Shown here: one piece after another, positions 53,262 through 61,864 of the stretch
Layout of the letters: the number at the start of each line of letters is the position of its first letter
How positions within the stretch are numbered: position 1 is the stretch's first letter
Assembly (NCBI RefSeq): GCF_016735595.1
Contig: NZ_JAERRB010000005.1
Span: 434,001-498,000, forward strand
Direction of reading: 5' to 3'
From: Chryseolinea lacunae
Lineage (GTDB): Bacteria; Bacteroidota; Bacteroidia; Cytophagales; Cyclobacteriaceae
Length of the DNA stretch: 64,000 bases
Made by a program: the position numbers and the translations under genes
Notes under the pieces: model-generated
Told to the model about the DNA's origin: nothing
Database searches by the model: none
What the model saw: the letters and a program-made list of their open reading frames with translations, nothing else

Positions 53262-54410
53262 TCAATTGAGCACGAGCGGTTCGGCACGGTTCACATAATA
53301 GTTTCCCAGAACATTTTGCAACACCTGTGTGGTGCCCTCTATGATTTCCATGATTTTTGCGTCGCGATAGAAGCGCGCGGTTGGCGACGACTCTTCGTGG
53401 CATCCGTGTGCACCCGAGATGACCACCGCCTGCGATGCTGCGCTGACGGCATTTCGGGACGCGACATATTTCGCAAGAATTGTTTTTTCTATGGCCTGAA
53501 GCGAACGATTGTCTTCTGCGGTGGCGGCATTCAAACACATCATCAAGCTGGTGTCGTAGCTGATCCCCATTTCGGTGATGACGGCCCGGATGGAACTGAT
53601 GTTGTTCAAGGTGGCATGCGACACCACGCGCGTCGACGCCCGCTTGATGCTCGTTTCCATGGCGGCGCGAATGAGCCCCACCGACGAAAACGCTGTGCTC
53701 AGTCGGCCATAGTGCAGCCCCAAGGGCGCGATGTGCGAGAGCGCAAATCCTGCTTTGCCAATGACGTTGGCGGCGGGAATCTGCACGTCGTGAAAATCGA
53801 GCTGTGCCAGGTGACACGCCTTGAATCCGAGCATGTCGCGAATGGGTGTGACTTCCACACCCGGCATATCTTTTTCAACCACACAGGCTATGGGACGACC
53901 GTTGAGCTTACCAAACACCAGGTAGATGTCTGCTATTCCCGCAAAGGTGATCCATCGTTTTGTGCCGTTGAGCACGAGCATGTCGCCGTGTGACTCGAAC
54001 TGTGTGCCGATGGACTGTATGTCGCTGCCAACGTTGGGTTCGGTCAGCGCAAAGGATGCAACGATATCGCCCTTTGCCATGGGGGGAATCCATTTGGCAA
54101 CCTGCTTTGCGCTTGCCCATTTGAGCAAACACGTGGCCACCATGTTTTGCACCGTAAACAAAACGGTTAGCGATGAGCTGCCGCGTCCAAACGCTTCGTT
54201 CAGCAAGCCGAACGTCACAAAGTCCCACGCCTTTCCGCCCAGTGCCTCGGGCACAATAGCCCCGAAATAGCCTTCGCGCCCGATGGCCCGAATGACGTCG
54301 CGCGGCATTTGCTGGTGGAGGTCCCAGTCGCCGGCATAGGGCGTGACGTTGTCGTTTACAAAATCGCTAAACTCCCGGTAGCGATCTCGTTGGGCTTGGT
54401 CGAGGTTCAT
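53262..54410 (-). CDS. FkbI/ZmaI-type acyl-CoA dehydrogenase
   Basis: About 382 residues from ATG 54410. Flavoprotein of the acyl-CoA dehydrogenase fold acting on ACP-bound substrates: FGAIVPEALGGKAWDFVTFG, SFALTEPNVGSDIQSIGT, GTKRWITFAGIADIYLVFGK, MPGVEVTPIRDMLGFKACHL, and FYRDAKIMEIIEGTTQVLQN at the C-terminal end. The whole pattern follows FkbI of methoxymalonyl-ACP and its aminomalonyl counterpart. It would oxidise the 3-hydroxy-derived aldehyde or acyl to the malonyl acid level. It starts directly after the ACP stop (2 nt) and ends 17 nt before the serine A-domain gene. Confidence 0.9.
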   Translation of the reverse strand: MNLDQAQRDRYREFSDFVNDNVTPYAGDWDLHQQMPRDVIRAIGREGYFGAIVPEALGGKAWDFVTFGLLNEAFGRGSSSLTVLFTVQNMVATCLLKWASAKQVAKWIPPMAKGDIVASFALTEPNVGSDIQSIGTQFESHGDMLVLNGTKRWITFAGIADIYLVFGKLNGRPIACVVEKDMPGVEVTPIRDMLGFKACHLAQLDFHDVQIPAANVIGKAGFALSHIAPLGLHYGRLSTAFSSVGLIRAAMETSIKRASTRVVSHATLNNISSIRAVITEMGISYDTSLMMCLNAATAEDNRSLQAIEKTILAKYVASRNAVSAASQAVVISGAHGCHEESSPTARFYRDAKIMEIIEGTTQVLQNVLGNYYVNRAEPLVLN

Positions 54411-54412
54411 CA

Positions 54413-54667
54413 CTACTTTCCTTGTTTACGTCTCACAAAATTGCACACTGCGTCAACGGACTTAAAGTTATCCATGTCTAGGTCGTCCTGCGTAATTTCC
54501 AAACCAAACGATTTTTCAATAAACGTGACGAGCTGTATAGAAAAAAGCGAATTCACAATTCCCGAATCAAACAGATCTTCATCGTCGCGAATGTCGCCGA
54601 TGCCAATGCTCTTTGTGATGAATTTCCGAACGGACGTTTTCACGTCGAAGTCTGCCAATGTTTCCAT
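54413..54667 (-). CDS. Free acyl carrier protein (FkbJ/ZmaH type)
   Basis: An 84-residue carrier protein. The phosphopantetheine Ser is S40 in FDSGIVNSLFSIQLV; the residue before it is Asn where Asp is usual. Helices FDVKTSVRKFITKSIG and FSIQLVTFIEKSFG and the acidic helix ITQDDLDMDNFKSVDAVCNF fit the fold. Its place between the two dehydrogenases shows that the extender unit is made on this carrier rather than on coenzyme A. Its stop abuts the acyl dehydrogenase start. Confidence 0.92.
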   Translation of the reverse strand: METLADFDVKTSVRKFITKSIGIGDIRDDEDLFDSGIVNSLFSIQLVTFIEKSFGLEITQDDLDMDNFKSVDAVCNFVRRKQGK

Positions 54668-54687
54668 ATGTTGTTTAGTTATGTTGG

Positions 54688-55554
54688 TTAGTTTGCTTGG
54701 TGAGCGTAGTCATAAAATCCCTTTCCCGATTTTCGACCCAGGTTTCCGGCGAGCACCATCTTGCGCAGCAGCGGGCAACACCTGAATTTGCTGTCGTGAT
54801 AACTTTCGTATAGCACATCGATGGATCGCATCACCGTGTCGAGCCCGATGAGGTCGGCGGTTTCGAGAGGCCCCATGGTGTGGCCATAGCATTTCTTGAA
54901 GATGGCATCGATCTGCTGCGGGTTGGCCACCTGGTCTTGCACCACGTAGGCCGCCTCGTTCATGAAGAGGTGCGAAATCCTGTTGGACACAAAGCCCGGA
55001 TAGTCGTTTACCACAATAGACTCCTTGCCCATCTGGCGGAGCAGTGTTTCCAATGCCTGCAGTGTTTCGTTGGAGGTATGAAATCCGCGAATGACTTCTA
55101 CGGTGGGTTTCAGAAATACCGGGTTCATGAAGTGCACGCCCACAATTCGTTCGGGTCGCGAAACAACGCTGCCCGCCTGTGTTATGGATGTGCACGATGT
55201 GTTCATGCCAAAGCAGATGTCGCTGTCGCATATCAGGTCCAGGGCTTTGTATACGTGTTCCTTTATCGTCCACTCTTCTGTCACGTTCTCGACGATGAAC
55301 TCGCAGTTCCTAACGTCGTCGAGGTGTGTAGAGAAAGTTACGCGCTCCAGCACGGTCACTTCCGAAACTGCCTTCACATGCTTTGCGAGCATCGGTGCAA
55401 ATCGAAGGGTTTTTATGATTTCCGCCCGGGCTTCCTTCAGCCGATCTTCGGAGACATCGATCAGCACAACATCCATGTCGTGCAACAACAAATCTGCAGT
55501 CACGCTGACACCCATCGTTCCTGCACCAATAACACCTATAGTTGAAAATTTCAC
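54688..55554 (-). CDS. FkbK/ZmaG-type 3-hydroxyacyl-ACP dehydrogenase
   Basis: A 288-residue NAD-dependent dehydrogenase starting with GTG at 55554. NAD loop GVIGAGTMGVSVTADLLLHD (GxGxMG at 8-14); ENVTEEWTIKEHVYKALDLI (E-N-x-x-E active loop); HFMNPVFLKPTVEVIRGFHT with the catalytic His; and the C-terminal LMRSIDVLY-like TVMRSIDVLYESY and GRKSGKGFYDYA. It oxidises the 3-hydroxyl of the ACP-bound serine or glyceryl group. Only the FkbH (glyceryl-loading) partner of the methoxymalonyl route is missing from the window, while a serine A domain is present, which points to aminomalonyl. Confidence 0.92.
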   Translation of the reverse strand: MKFSTIGVIGAGTMGVSVTADLLLHDMDVVLIDVSEDRLKEARAEIIKTLRFAPMLAKHVKAVSEVTVLERVTFSTHLDDVRNCEFIVENVTEEWTIKEHVYKALDLICDSDICFGMNTSCTSITQAGSVVSRPERIVGVHFMNPVFLKPTVEVIRGFHTSNETLQALETLLRQMGKESIVVNDYPGFVSNRISHLFMNEAAYVVQDQVANPQQIDAIFKKCYGHTMGPLETADLIGLDTVMRSIDVLYESYHDSKFRCCPLLRKMVLAGNLGRKSGKGFYDYAHQAN

Positions 55555-55633
55555 GTTTAAAAAGATTTAGTTTATGGATACAATTTTTTATTGACCACAC
55601 ACGCCGTCGATTCGGGCGTGGCGTCTTGCTGTG

Positions 55634-56995
55634 TCAGGAAACAAGATAGGACTCGATAATATCAACCACTTCGGTAGACTTTTCGTAGCTGCGATAGACC
55701 TCGCGCATCTTCTCCACGTTTCTTTTGTAGGACGGGTCGTTCAACACACGATCGATCTTTGCCATGATGCTTGTGCCGTTTTCGCTGTTGATATCGCCCC
55801 GCAGACCCAGTTGCCGATAGGCGACGCGCGCGGCATTGCCATGCTGATCGATGTTGGCACTTAGCGGGTATACAATCATGGGCACCCCGGCAAAAATGCA
55901 TTCGTTGATGGAATTGATGCCGCCGTGTGTAATCATGACACTCGCGTTTTCGAGGATATCGATCTGGGGCACGTATTTAAAAATGTGCACGTTGTCCGGC
56001 ACGTTAACAAATTTGTTCAAGGGAATCTCCGAGCCCACGGCCACGAATAAATCATATTCAGGTCGGGTGGCAAACGCTTCCATCAACATCTGGAAAAACT
56101 GACTGCTGTGTTTGTACCAGTTGATGTTGATGGTGCCGAGCGAACAATAAATGAGTGGCCTGTTTTTTTCGGGGTCGGCTTGCAACTCGCGTTCAAGGGC
56201 AACCTCGAGATAGCGTTCGTCATACAACACGTCGTTGCGATTGAACTCCACCATCGGGCCCACAAAATGCTGTCGCGTTTGCGATGGCCGAGGAAAGTCG
56301 AATTCTTTTGCGCACAACACCAGCTCGGGCACGCTGCTGATGCCCGCGTGAAAAACCCGTTTGTTATTGATGTGATGCGCCGGAAAATTGCATGTGCGCA
56401 CCAGGCTGTTGAAAATACTGTTGCGATCGAGGCCCAGAAACACGACGCGGTTCCAGAGGTTTCTCAAAAAGCGTCGGGCAAAATACGTTCGCCACGCCAC
56501 CTCAATGCGCACCCGGCTCCAAAATGTGTGGTCGGGTATGTGTTTTGAATTCAGCGGCGGAACATTGTCGGCTTTATCGGTGGCCACATAGGTTTGCAGC
56601 AGCACGGTTTTAACATTGTGCCGATAGATGAGGATGGCGTGCAGGATGTGAAACACGTCGACCACAAAAAGATCGGGCTTCACGCGTTCGATGAGCTTCG
56701 CCATTTCGTCGCCGTGCATCAACGCTTGTTTGTAGCGCTTCAGGTGTTTGATGTAGTTTCGGAGCGTCTTGATTTTCCCCAACACACCTTTTTCTTTTGC
56801 GTCGTTGAAGCTTTCAAAAAAATCGTGGTAAATGGTTTCAAACCGAAATCCCTGCCCCACCACTTCCTTCTCACGCTTCCGGCTGTCGCCGATGTAGACA
56901 ATGGTATGTCCCTCCTTCTTTAGCCGATTCGCGATTTTATAGGACGCGTTGTGATGACTAATGGAATCTGCCATCGCAAAGACAATTGTAGACAT
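55634..56995 (-). CDS. UDP-glycosyltransferase family (GT1) protein
   Basis: A 453-residue GT-B enzyme. N-terminal acceptor domain: VFAMADSISHHNASYKIANR, then DLFVVDVFHILHAILIYRHN. C-terminal donor domain: LIYCSLGTININWYKHSSQF and the GT1 block ASVMITHGGINSINECIFAG followed by PMIVYPLSANIDQHGNAARV (H-G-G, D-Q-x-x-N). This is the macrolide/flavonoid-type family that decorates secondary metabolites. It acts in the cytoplasm. The gene sits between GT9 and the dehydrogenase genes on the same message. Confidence 0.93.
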   Translation of the reverse strand: MSTIVFAMADSISHHNASYKIANRLKKEGHTIVYIGDSRKREKEVVGQGFRFETIYHDFFESFNDAKEKGVLGKIKTLRNYIKHLKRYKQALMHGDEMAKLIERVKPDLFVVDVFHILHAILIYRHNVKTVLLQTYVATDKADNVPPLNSKHIPDHTFWSRVRIEVAWRTYFARRFLRNLWNRVVFLGLDRNSIFNSLVRTCNFPAHHINNKRVFHAGISSVPELVLCAKEFDFPRPSQTRQHFVGPMVEFNRNDVLYDERYLEVALERELQADPEKNRPLIYCSLGTININWYKHSSQFFQMLMEAFATRPEYDLFVAVGSEIPLNKFVNVPDNVHIFKYVPQIDILENASVMITHGGINSINECIFAGVPMIVYPLSANIDQHGNAARVAYRQLGLRGDINSENGTSIMAKIDRVLNDPSYKRNVEKMREVYRSYEKSTEVVDIIESYLVS

Positions 56996-57023
56996 GTGCT
57001 GAAGTTGTTTAGACTATTTTTTT

Positions 57024-58181
57024 CTAGAATGTTTCGCTGATGGCAAACGACAGCTCGCAGGTGAGCTTGCATGTTTCCATCTTCTTCAAGATTTCCTTCT
57101 TCACATCGTTCACCTGAATCTTGCGCATGCACTCGTGGTTGTAGGGACATTGCGATTGATTGATCAGACCCGAGCACGGTGAACACGACGTTCGCCTGAT
57201 GACGTTGGTGTTGCTGGCCTGGGCAAACATATGAAAGGGCGATGGCCCGAACAGCACCACGCCCGGAACGTTGACCGCGGCAGCGGCGTGCCCCAGAAAC
57301 GAGTCGACACCCACATAGCATAGTGTATGTTTCAGGATGGCAACCGATTTTCGGACGGGCTGGCCGCGAAAATCTATGGCCCCTTTCAGCAAGGGATCGT
57401 TCTTGCCACCCAACTGCACAAACGAATAGGAGGGCATCGCTTTGATCAGGTCCTCCCACCGCTCCAGAATCCACTGCTTGTTTTTGAACGACACGGTGCT
57501 TGGACAAACCGCTATCGGTTTTTTGAATGATGCAATCGCTTCCTTGCCTTCGCTGTCTTCGCGCTCGGTGAGAAACAGTTGCACCTGTGTGTCGGTCAAT
57601 GTCAGACCAAGGCCTTCGGCAATCACATCGCTCATTTTTGTTGCGCCAGGTTCCTTTGGCAAGGTGTAGCTATAGTTCAACGATTCCAGTGTTCTTATTC
57701 CCAGCTTGAAGGCCAGCCACGCCAACGGATATTTCCAGAAAGAAGCTTCCCGCAGTTTGTCGATGTATGGATTGTTTAACAGGATGTCGCGGTGCCATCG
57801 TTGATGATAGACCGTGACCACGCTGTGGGGATAGGTCTCCTTCAACGCCTTCAGTGCCGGTGTGGCCAGCAACGCATCGCCGAGGCCGCCCCAGGTAATG
57901 AGGTTGATGTTCTTTTTGTGGTGCACCGGCGGCGGCAGCGCCTTGTGAAAGTCATGTTCTACCGGCTCGGTTTCCGACTCCAGCAACGGATCGTTTGTGA
58001 ACCAGGCGATTTGCTTCAGGGCGTAGCTATACACGCTCTGCTCTTTCCATATGAAATTCAAAAGTCTGCTATCTCGTTTGTCCATGGGCTTATCCATCTG
58101 TTCCTTTTTTAATTTCTTTAGTATTTCAAGTTTCTCCTTCAGATAGGAGGTCTGCTCGAAAATTTCCCTATGCTGTTTCAT
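57024..58181 (-). CDS. Family 9 glycosyltransferase (heptosyltransferase type)
   Basis: A 385-residue GT-B protein. An N-terminal helical extension of about 80 residues comes first, then NLITWGGLGDALLATPALKA (the GT9 start with acceptor Asp), SVVTVYHQRWHRDILLNNPY, FVQLGGKNDPLLKGAIDFRG, CYVGVDSFLGHAAAAVNVPG, VLFGPSPFHMFAQAS, and the Cys-rich end SCSPCSGLINQSQCPYNHECM typical of heptosyltransferases. The family transfers L-glycero-D-manno-heptose from ADP-heptose. The same operon carries the genes for making that donor. LPS assembly is the usual role, but the cluster contains no LPS genes. Confidence 0.9.
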   Translation of the reverse strand: MKQHREIFEQTSYLKEKLEILKKLKKEQMDKPMDKRDSRLLNFIWKEQSVYSYALKQIAWFTNDPLLESETEPVEHDFHKALPPPVHHKKNINLITWGGLGDALLATPALKALKETYPHSVVTVYHQRWHRDILLNNPYIDKLREASFWKYPLAWLAFKLGIRTLESLNYSYTLPKEPGATKMSDVIAEGLGLTLTDTQVQLFLTEREDSEGKEAIASFKKPIAVCPSTVSFKNKQWILERWEDLIKAMPSYSFVQLGGKNDPLLKGAIDFRGQPVRKSVAILKHTLCYVGVDSFLGHAAAAVNVPGVVLFGPSPFHMFAQASNTNVIRRTSCSPCSGLINQSQCPYNHECMRKIQVNDVKKEILKKMETCKLTCELSFAISETF

Positions 58182-58229
58182 AAAATGTATCAGTAACGTC
58201 TGGGCTTCAGAATTTTTGGCTCGGTTTCG

Positions 58230-59891
58230 TTAAACGGTTTCGAGCAGCTCGGCCGTCTCCGCTTCCTGTAGCGACAGGGTTTGCTGGCCGGCTGTATAGT
58301 GATAGAGCAACTCCTTCTCTCCGAACAAGCGCTCCGACACGATGCCGCGGCTCAAACATTCGTTCACAAGTTTGTCTGATGCCACAATGGGGTTAGACTC
58401 GGGTGTGTATTTCAGGCTGCTTATAAATTCCAGCCAAGGTTCCTGACCCATGGCATAGACATACACTTCCTTCGGTTTGAAAACATTCACCAGCGCTATT
58501 CCCTTTTCGTAGTTAGACCCTGCCAGGCGTCGCGAGTTGTCCATGTCGCGGGGAAGATCTTCCGACAGCAGCGGGCCGTATAGCCATGTCAACGGCGCAC
58601 CGTCGCATTCCATGCCCAGGAAGATGATATCGACATCGCCCATCTGGCGATGCACATGTTCATATAACTGAGGGGTGACGTTGCACGAGTCTGCAACAAA
58701 CAACATGGTGAAGTCGCCCACCCGCGCATGATGACAGACTTTTGAATGAATATTCAGATCGCTGTGTTCGCCGATAAACGGAATGCCCGTTAAGGTGCAA
58801 TCCGGAAACTCCATCGGTTCCATCTCATCGATCTCCACCACATTTTTGAATCCCAAGCTTTTGAACATGAGCTTCAGGTTGGGGTCCTGCAAGGCACCGC
58901 TGGTGCTTTTGGGAATCACCAGGTTTTTGATTTTATGACGCAACGGAAGCAGTGTCTCGAAAAGGATATGATCCTGGTGGTTGTGTGTTATCAGCACATA
59001 GTCGATAACGTCGGGAAGATCCATGTCCGAAAACCTCGACACATCCGAATAGTAGCCATAGTAGCTGATGATGGGATCGATAAGGATGTTCACGTCTTTT
59101 GTTTCCACGAGTATGCAGGCATGGCCGAAGTAGCGCATCCGCAGCTTGTCGCCCTCATATTTTTTATAGGCCGGTGGTGCCTCGTCTGTAAAGAATGTCT
59201 CAAACAATTTTTCTTGTTCGGGCGTCAGCGTCACCTGTGCTTTCAGGTCGGTCAGTGCTTTGGGGGTTCGTCTCATTTCGCTCAACGCATCGATGAAGGT
59301 GCTGTTGAAGGGTATGTTCAAATGCAACACATCGTTGCTGTCTACACGAGGGGTGCTGAGCACAAACGGCCGCTGATCGTTGTTTGTTATCCAAAACGAA
59401 AAGCTTTGCATCGACGGCTTGTAGAACTCGCTGGCGTAAAGCAGATGTTCAAAAAAACGAAACGACGGATTGTTGTTGAGATCGTATACCAGCTCCACAT
59501 ATCCCTTGAGAATTTCCGGAACTTTATCATAGAGCGGCTCCAGCGAATAGCCCTTCACATGACTCTTCAACAATTTTTCGAGCGCTGTGATGGCGTCCGA
59601 AAATTCCAGCAGGTCTTTGTGATTGGTTTGCGTTTGCTCCCTCAGGTTCTTTACTTCCTGCATGCTTCCCTGGGGCAAGTCCATGAACGGACCGCCCAAC
59701 AATTTAGGATTCTTCACAGCCGCAGCATGCACATGAGGTGCCTGAATGTAGGAGTTCATAATCTTGAGATGTCTGCCCGAGATGTTGCGGGCTGCGGTTG
59801 CGGGAGAAATCAAATGGGGCCACGCATACCAGCGATCGACCAGCGGCTCGATCACCACATTGGGTTTCAGGTAGAATAATTTTTCACTCAT
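58230..59891 (-). CDS. CmlA-type di-iron beta-hydroxylase
   Basis: About 553 residues from the ATG at 59891 (MSEKLFYLKPNVVIEPLVDR). An N-terminal arm of about 230 residues precedes a metallo-beta-lactamase fold. Metal ligands by position: H303, H305, D307 and H308 in THNHQDH, E375 in PFIGEHSDL, and D401 in VADSC. These correspond with a constant shift of two to the CmlA ligands H305, H307, D309, H310, E377 and D403. CmlA-type enzymes hydroxylate the beta carbon of an amino acid bound to a carrier domain. The gene follows the C-T protein (68-nt gap), and its likely substrate is a residue on that carrier or the Asn-type one. Confidence 0.92.
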   Translation of the reverse strand: MSEKLFYLKPNVVIEPLVDRWYAWPHLISPATAARNISGRHLKIMNSYIQAPHVHAAAVKNPKLLGGPFMDLPQGSMQEVKNLREQTQTNHKDLLEFSDAITALEKLLKSHVKGYSLEPLYDKVPEILKGYVELVYDLNNNPSFRFFEHLLYASEFYKPSMQSFSFWITNNDQRPFVLSTPRVDSNDVLHLNIPFNSTFIDALSEMRRTPKALTDLKAQVTLTPEQEKLFETFFTDEAPPAYKKYEGDKLRMRYFGHACILVETKDVNILIDPIISYYGYYSDVSRFSDMDLPDVIDYVLITHNHQDHILFETLLPLRHKIKNLVIPKSTSGALQDPNLKLMFKSLGFKNVVEIDEMEPMEFPDCTLTGIPFIGEHSDLNIHSKVCHHARVGDFTMLFVADSCNVTPQLYEHVHRQMGDVDIIFLGMECDGAPLTWLYGPLLSEDLPRDMDNSRRLAGSNYEKGIALVNVFKPKEVYVYAMGQEPWLEFISSLKYTPESNPIVASDKLVNECLSRGIVSERLFGEKELLYHYTAGQQTLSLQEAETAELLETV

Positions 59892-59959
59892 AGTAGTAAT
59901 AGAAAGAAGTAAAAAAAACTTATGAACGCGATGCGACAAACGTCGTCTTTGGTTTTAGT

Positions 59960-61846
59960 TCAAGATCGCGCAACCGCGGGCAACTGTTGTTGCAGAAATC
60001 CGGCGATCGTTGCTATTGTAGGACAGCAGTATGCTGTGCGGGCATGAAATACAACCCCCGTGCTTTTCTGAATGATGTCTGCCGCGGCAACAACTTCCAT
60101 GGATGTTGCGCCAAGCAAGAAGATATTGTCGTGAATGCTCATGCCAGCGGTGTTCAGAATGTCTTGCCAAACCTGCGCCAGCATGGCTTCAAGCTGGTTT
60201 CGGGGTGCGGTGAAAACGGCATCAGATTGCACCGGCTTTGCTGTTTCGGCCTGCGTTGCATGGCGTGTAGTCATGGCGAACTCGCGATCATGGTCCGACA
60301 CCACGTGCAGCGCGTTCAGCCTTACCGTGCTGTCTGCCACAACAAATTCCAATATTTTTAAAAAATGCCACCACACCAAATTCACATAGGCATAGTCATA
60401 AACATCGGTGTTGTATTGCAGCGAAAGGCTGAGGCCGTATTCTTTCTCATAGAACGTGAAGGCCAAATCAAACTTGCTGGTATTTCTTTTGCATTCATAG
60501 GGTTGAATTGTTACTTCGGATGCGGGTTGTGCCGACAGCGCGTTGGCGAACCCGGCCGGCGCATTCAAGTCGATGTTCTGCAGGGCCACGATCACATCAA
60601 ACACGGGCGACCGTGTTGTGTCGCGCGCCAGAGGCAACGCTTCCACAAGTTTGTCGAGTGGGTAGCGTTGATGCTCGAACGCTTCCAGCGCGGTGGCTTT
60701 GACACGATGCACCAATTGAGCAAACGAGTCGTCGTGGCGGAAGCGTGTGCGCAATGGCAACATGCTGGTGTAGAGACCAACCTGATCTTCGAGGTCGGCA
60801 TGGTCGCGACCCGCCGTGGGTGTTCCCACAATCACATCGGTTTGGCCGGTGTGTGTATAGAGCACTGTTATGATGCCGGCCAGAATCGTCATAAACAAAC
60901 TGGCCTGCTCTTCGCGCGCAATCCGTTTCAATCCCAGCATAATGTTTTTGGGAACAACGTAGTCAATGGCATCACCGCGAAAGGTTTGAATGCCCGGTCG
61001 TGTTTTCATGCCCGGCAGGCTGAGCACGGGAATGTTGCCCCGAAGTTTTTGAAGCCAATAGGCTTTTTCAGCGCCCTGGCCAGACAACAGCTGGTTGTTT
61101 TTCCAGGCCACATAGTCTTTGTATTGTATTTTCAGGGGTGTCCATGTGCGTGTTTCGTTGGCAACGTGCGCAGCATAGCGGCGCATCAATTCGGAGTAGA
61201 GCACTTTGTTTGACCACCCATCGCTAACGATGTGATGTGTGGTCATTAAAAGGATGACTGTTTCACCGTCCATGCGAAGCACCTTCACTTTAAACAAAGG
61301 GCCCGTGGCCAGGTCGAACACCGTGAGCGACTCTTCCTGTGCGATTGCCTTTGCCTTCTGTTCCCTGTCGGGGCATTCGCGAAAATCCTCTACGCACACC
61401 GAAAAATTCACTTCGGCAACGCTGTGTATTTTTTGCTTCACGGCATCGCCCACGCGATGAAATGTTGTTCGCAGAATTTCATGCCGCGCGGCAAGATCGG
61501 CAAACGCTGCAGCCAGTGCGTTGACATCGAGGCCGCGTATGCGATAGGACGCGGGCATGTTGTAGGCTACCGGCGCTTCGGCCAACTGATGCCACAACCA
61601 CATGCGCCGCTGTGCGGGCGACACGTCGTAGTATTCCTGTTTGGCGGCGAGGGGTATGTTTTGAAAATCGTCGTTGTGCGAACCGGCATTCAAATAGGCC
61701 ACGATCTCGAATTTTCTGGCGCGCAAATCGGCGAGCAAGGTTTCGGGAACTTTCCCTCCCAACGCCGTAACGTTCAGGTTGTTGTCAACACATCGCACGA
61801 CAACCTGCGACTCGCGGCATCGTAGCAGTAGGTCTGTTACGCTCAT
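59960..61846 (-). CDS. NRPS protein: TubC docking, condensation, carrier; no adenylation domain
   Basis: A 628-residue protein. TubC docking domain about 1-52 (VTDLLLRCRESQVVVRCVDN). Condensation domain about 70-500, active motif HHIVSDGW (H204, H205, D209, G210), with VGTPTAGRDHADLEDQVGLY typical of LCL type. Carrier about 552-622 with S582 in FLLGATSMEVV. Its carrier must be charged in trans, for example by the free serine A domain, or receive an intermediate. It starts 19 nt after the upstream NRPS, whose acidic tail (GEREEIII) is a plausible partner for the docking domain. The CmlA-type hydroxylase follows. Confidence 0.93.
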   Translation of the reverse strand: MSVTDLLLRCRESQVVVRCVDNNLNVTALGGKVPETLLADLRARKFEIVAYLNAGSHNDDFQNIPLAAKQEYYDVSPAQRRMWLWHQLAEAPVAYNMPASYRIRGLDVNALAAAFADLAARHEILRTTFHRVGDAVKQKIHSVAEVNFSVCVEDFRECPDREQKAKAIAQEESLTVFDLATGPLFKVKVLRMDGETVILLMTTHHIVSDGWSNKVLYSELMRRYAAHVANETRTWTPLKIQYKDYVAWKNNQLLSGQGAEKAYWLQKLRGNIPVLSLPGMKTRPGIQTFRGDAIDYVVPKNIMLGLKRIAREEQASLFMTILAGIITVLYTHTGQTDVIVGTPTAGRDHADLEDQVGLYTSMLPLRTRFRHDDSFAQLVHRVKATALEAFEHQRYPLDKLVEALPLARDTTRSPVFDVIVALQNIDLNAPAGFANALSAQPASEVTIQPYECKRNTSKFDLAFTFYEKEYGLSLSLQYNTDVYDYAYVNLVWWHFLKILEFVVADSTVRLNALHVVSDHDREFAMTTRHATQAETAKPVQSDAVFTAPRNQLEAMLAQVWQDILNTAGMSIHDNIFLLGATSMEVVAAADIIQKSTGVVFHARTAYCCPTIATIAGFLQQQLPAVARS

Positions 61847-61864
61847 GGTTTACCGGCCGGTGTG

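Noticed and set aside
53244-53817. N-terminal extension of the serine A-domain protein
   Set aside because: The upstream part of the frame is antisense-like Arg/His-rich sequence overlapping the acyl dehydrogenase gene; the ATG at 53244 fits the A-domain start.
51640-55554. Methoxymalonyl-ACP (Fkb-type) interpretation
   Set aside because: The dehydrogenases and ACP fit, but no FkbH (glyceryl transfer) gene is in view and a serine-code A domain is; aminomalonyl is the better fit. It should be revisited if FkbH lies outside the window.
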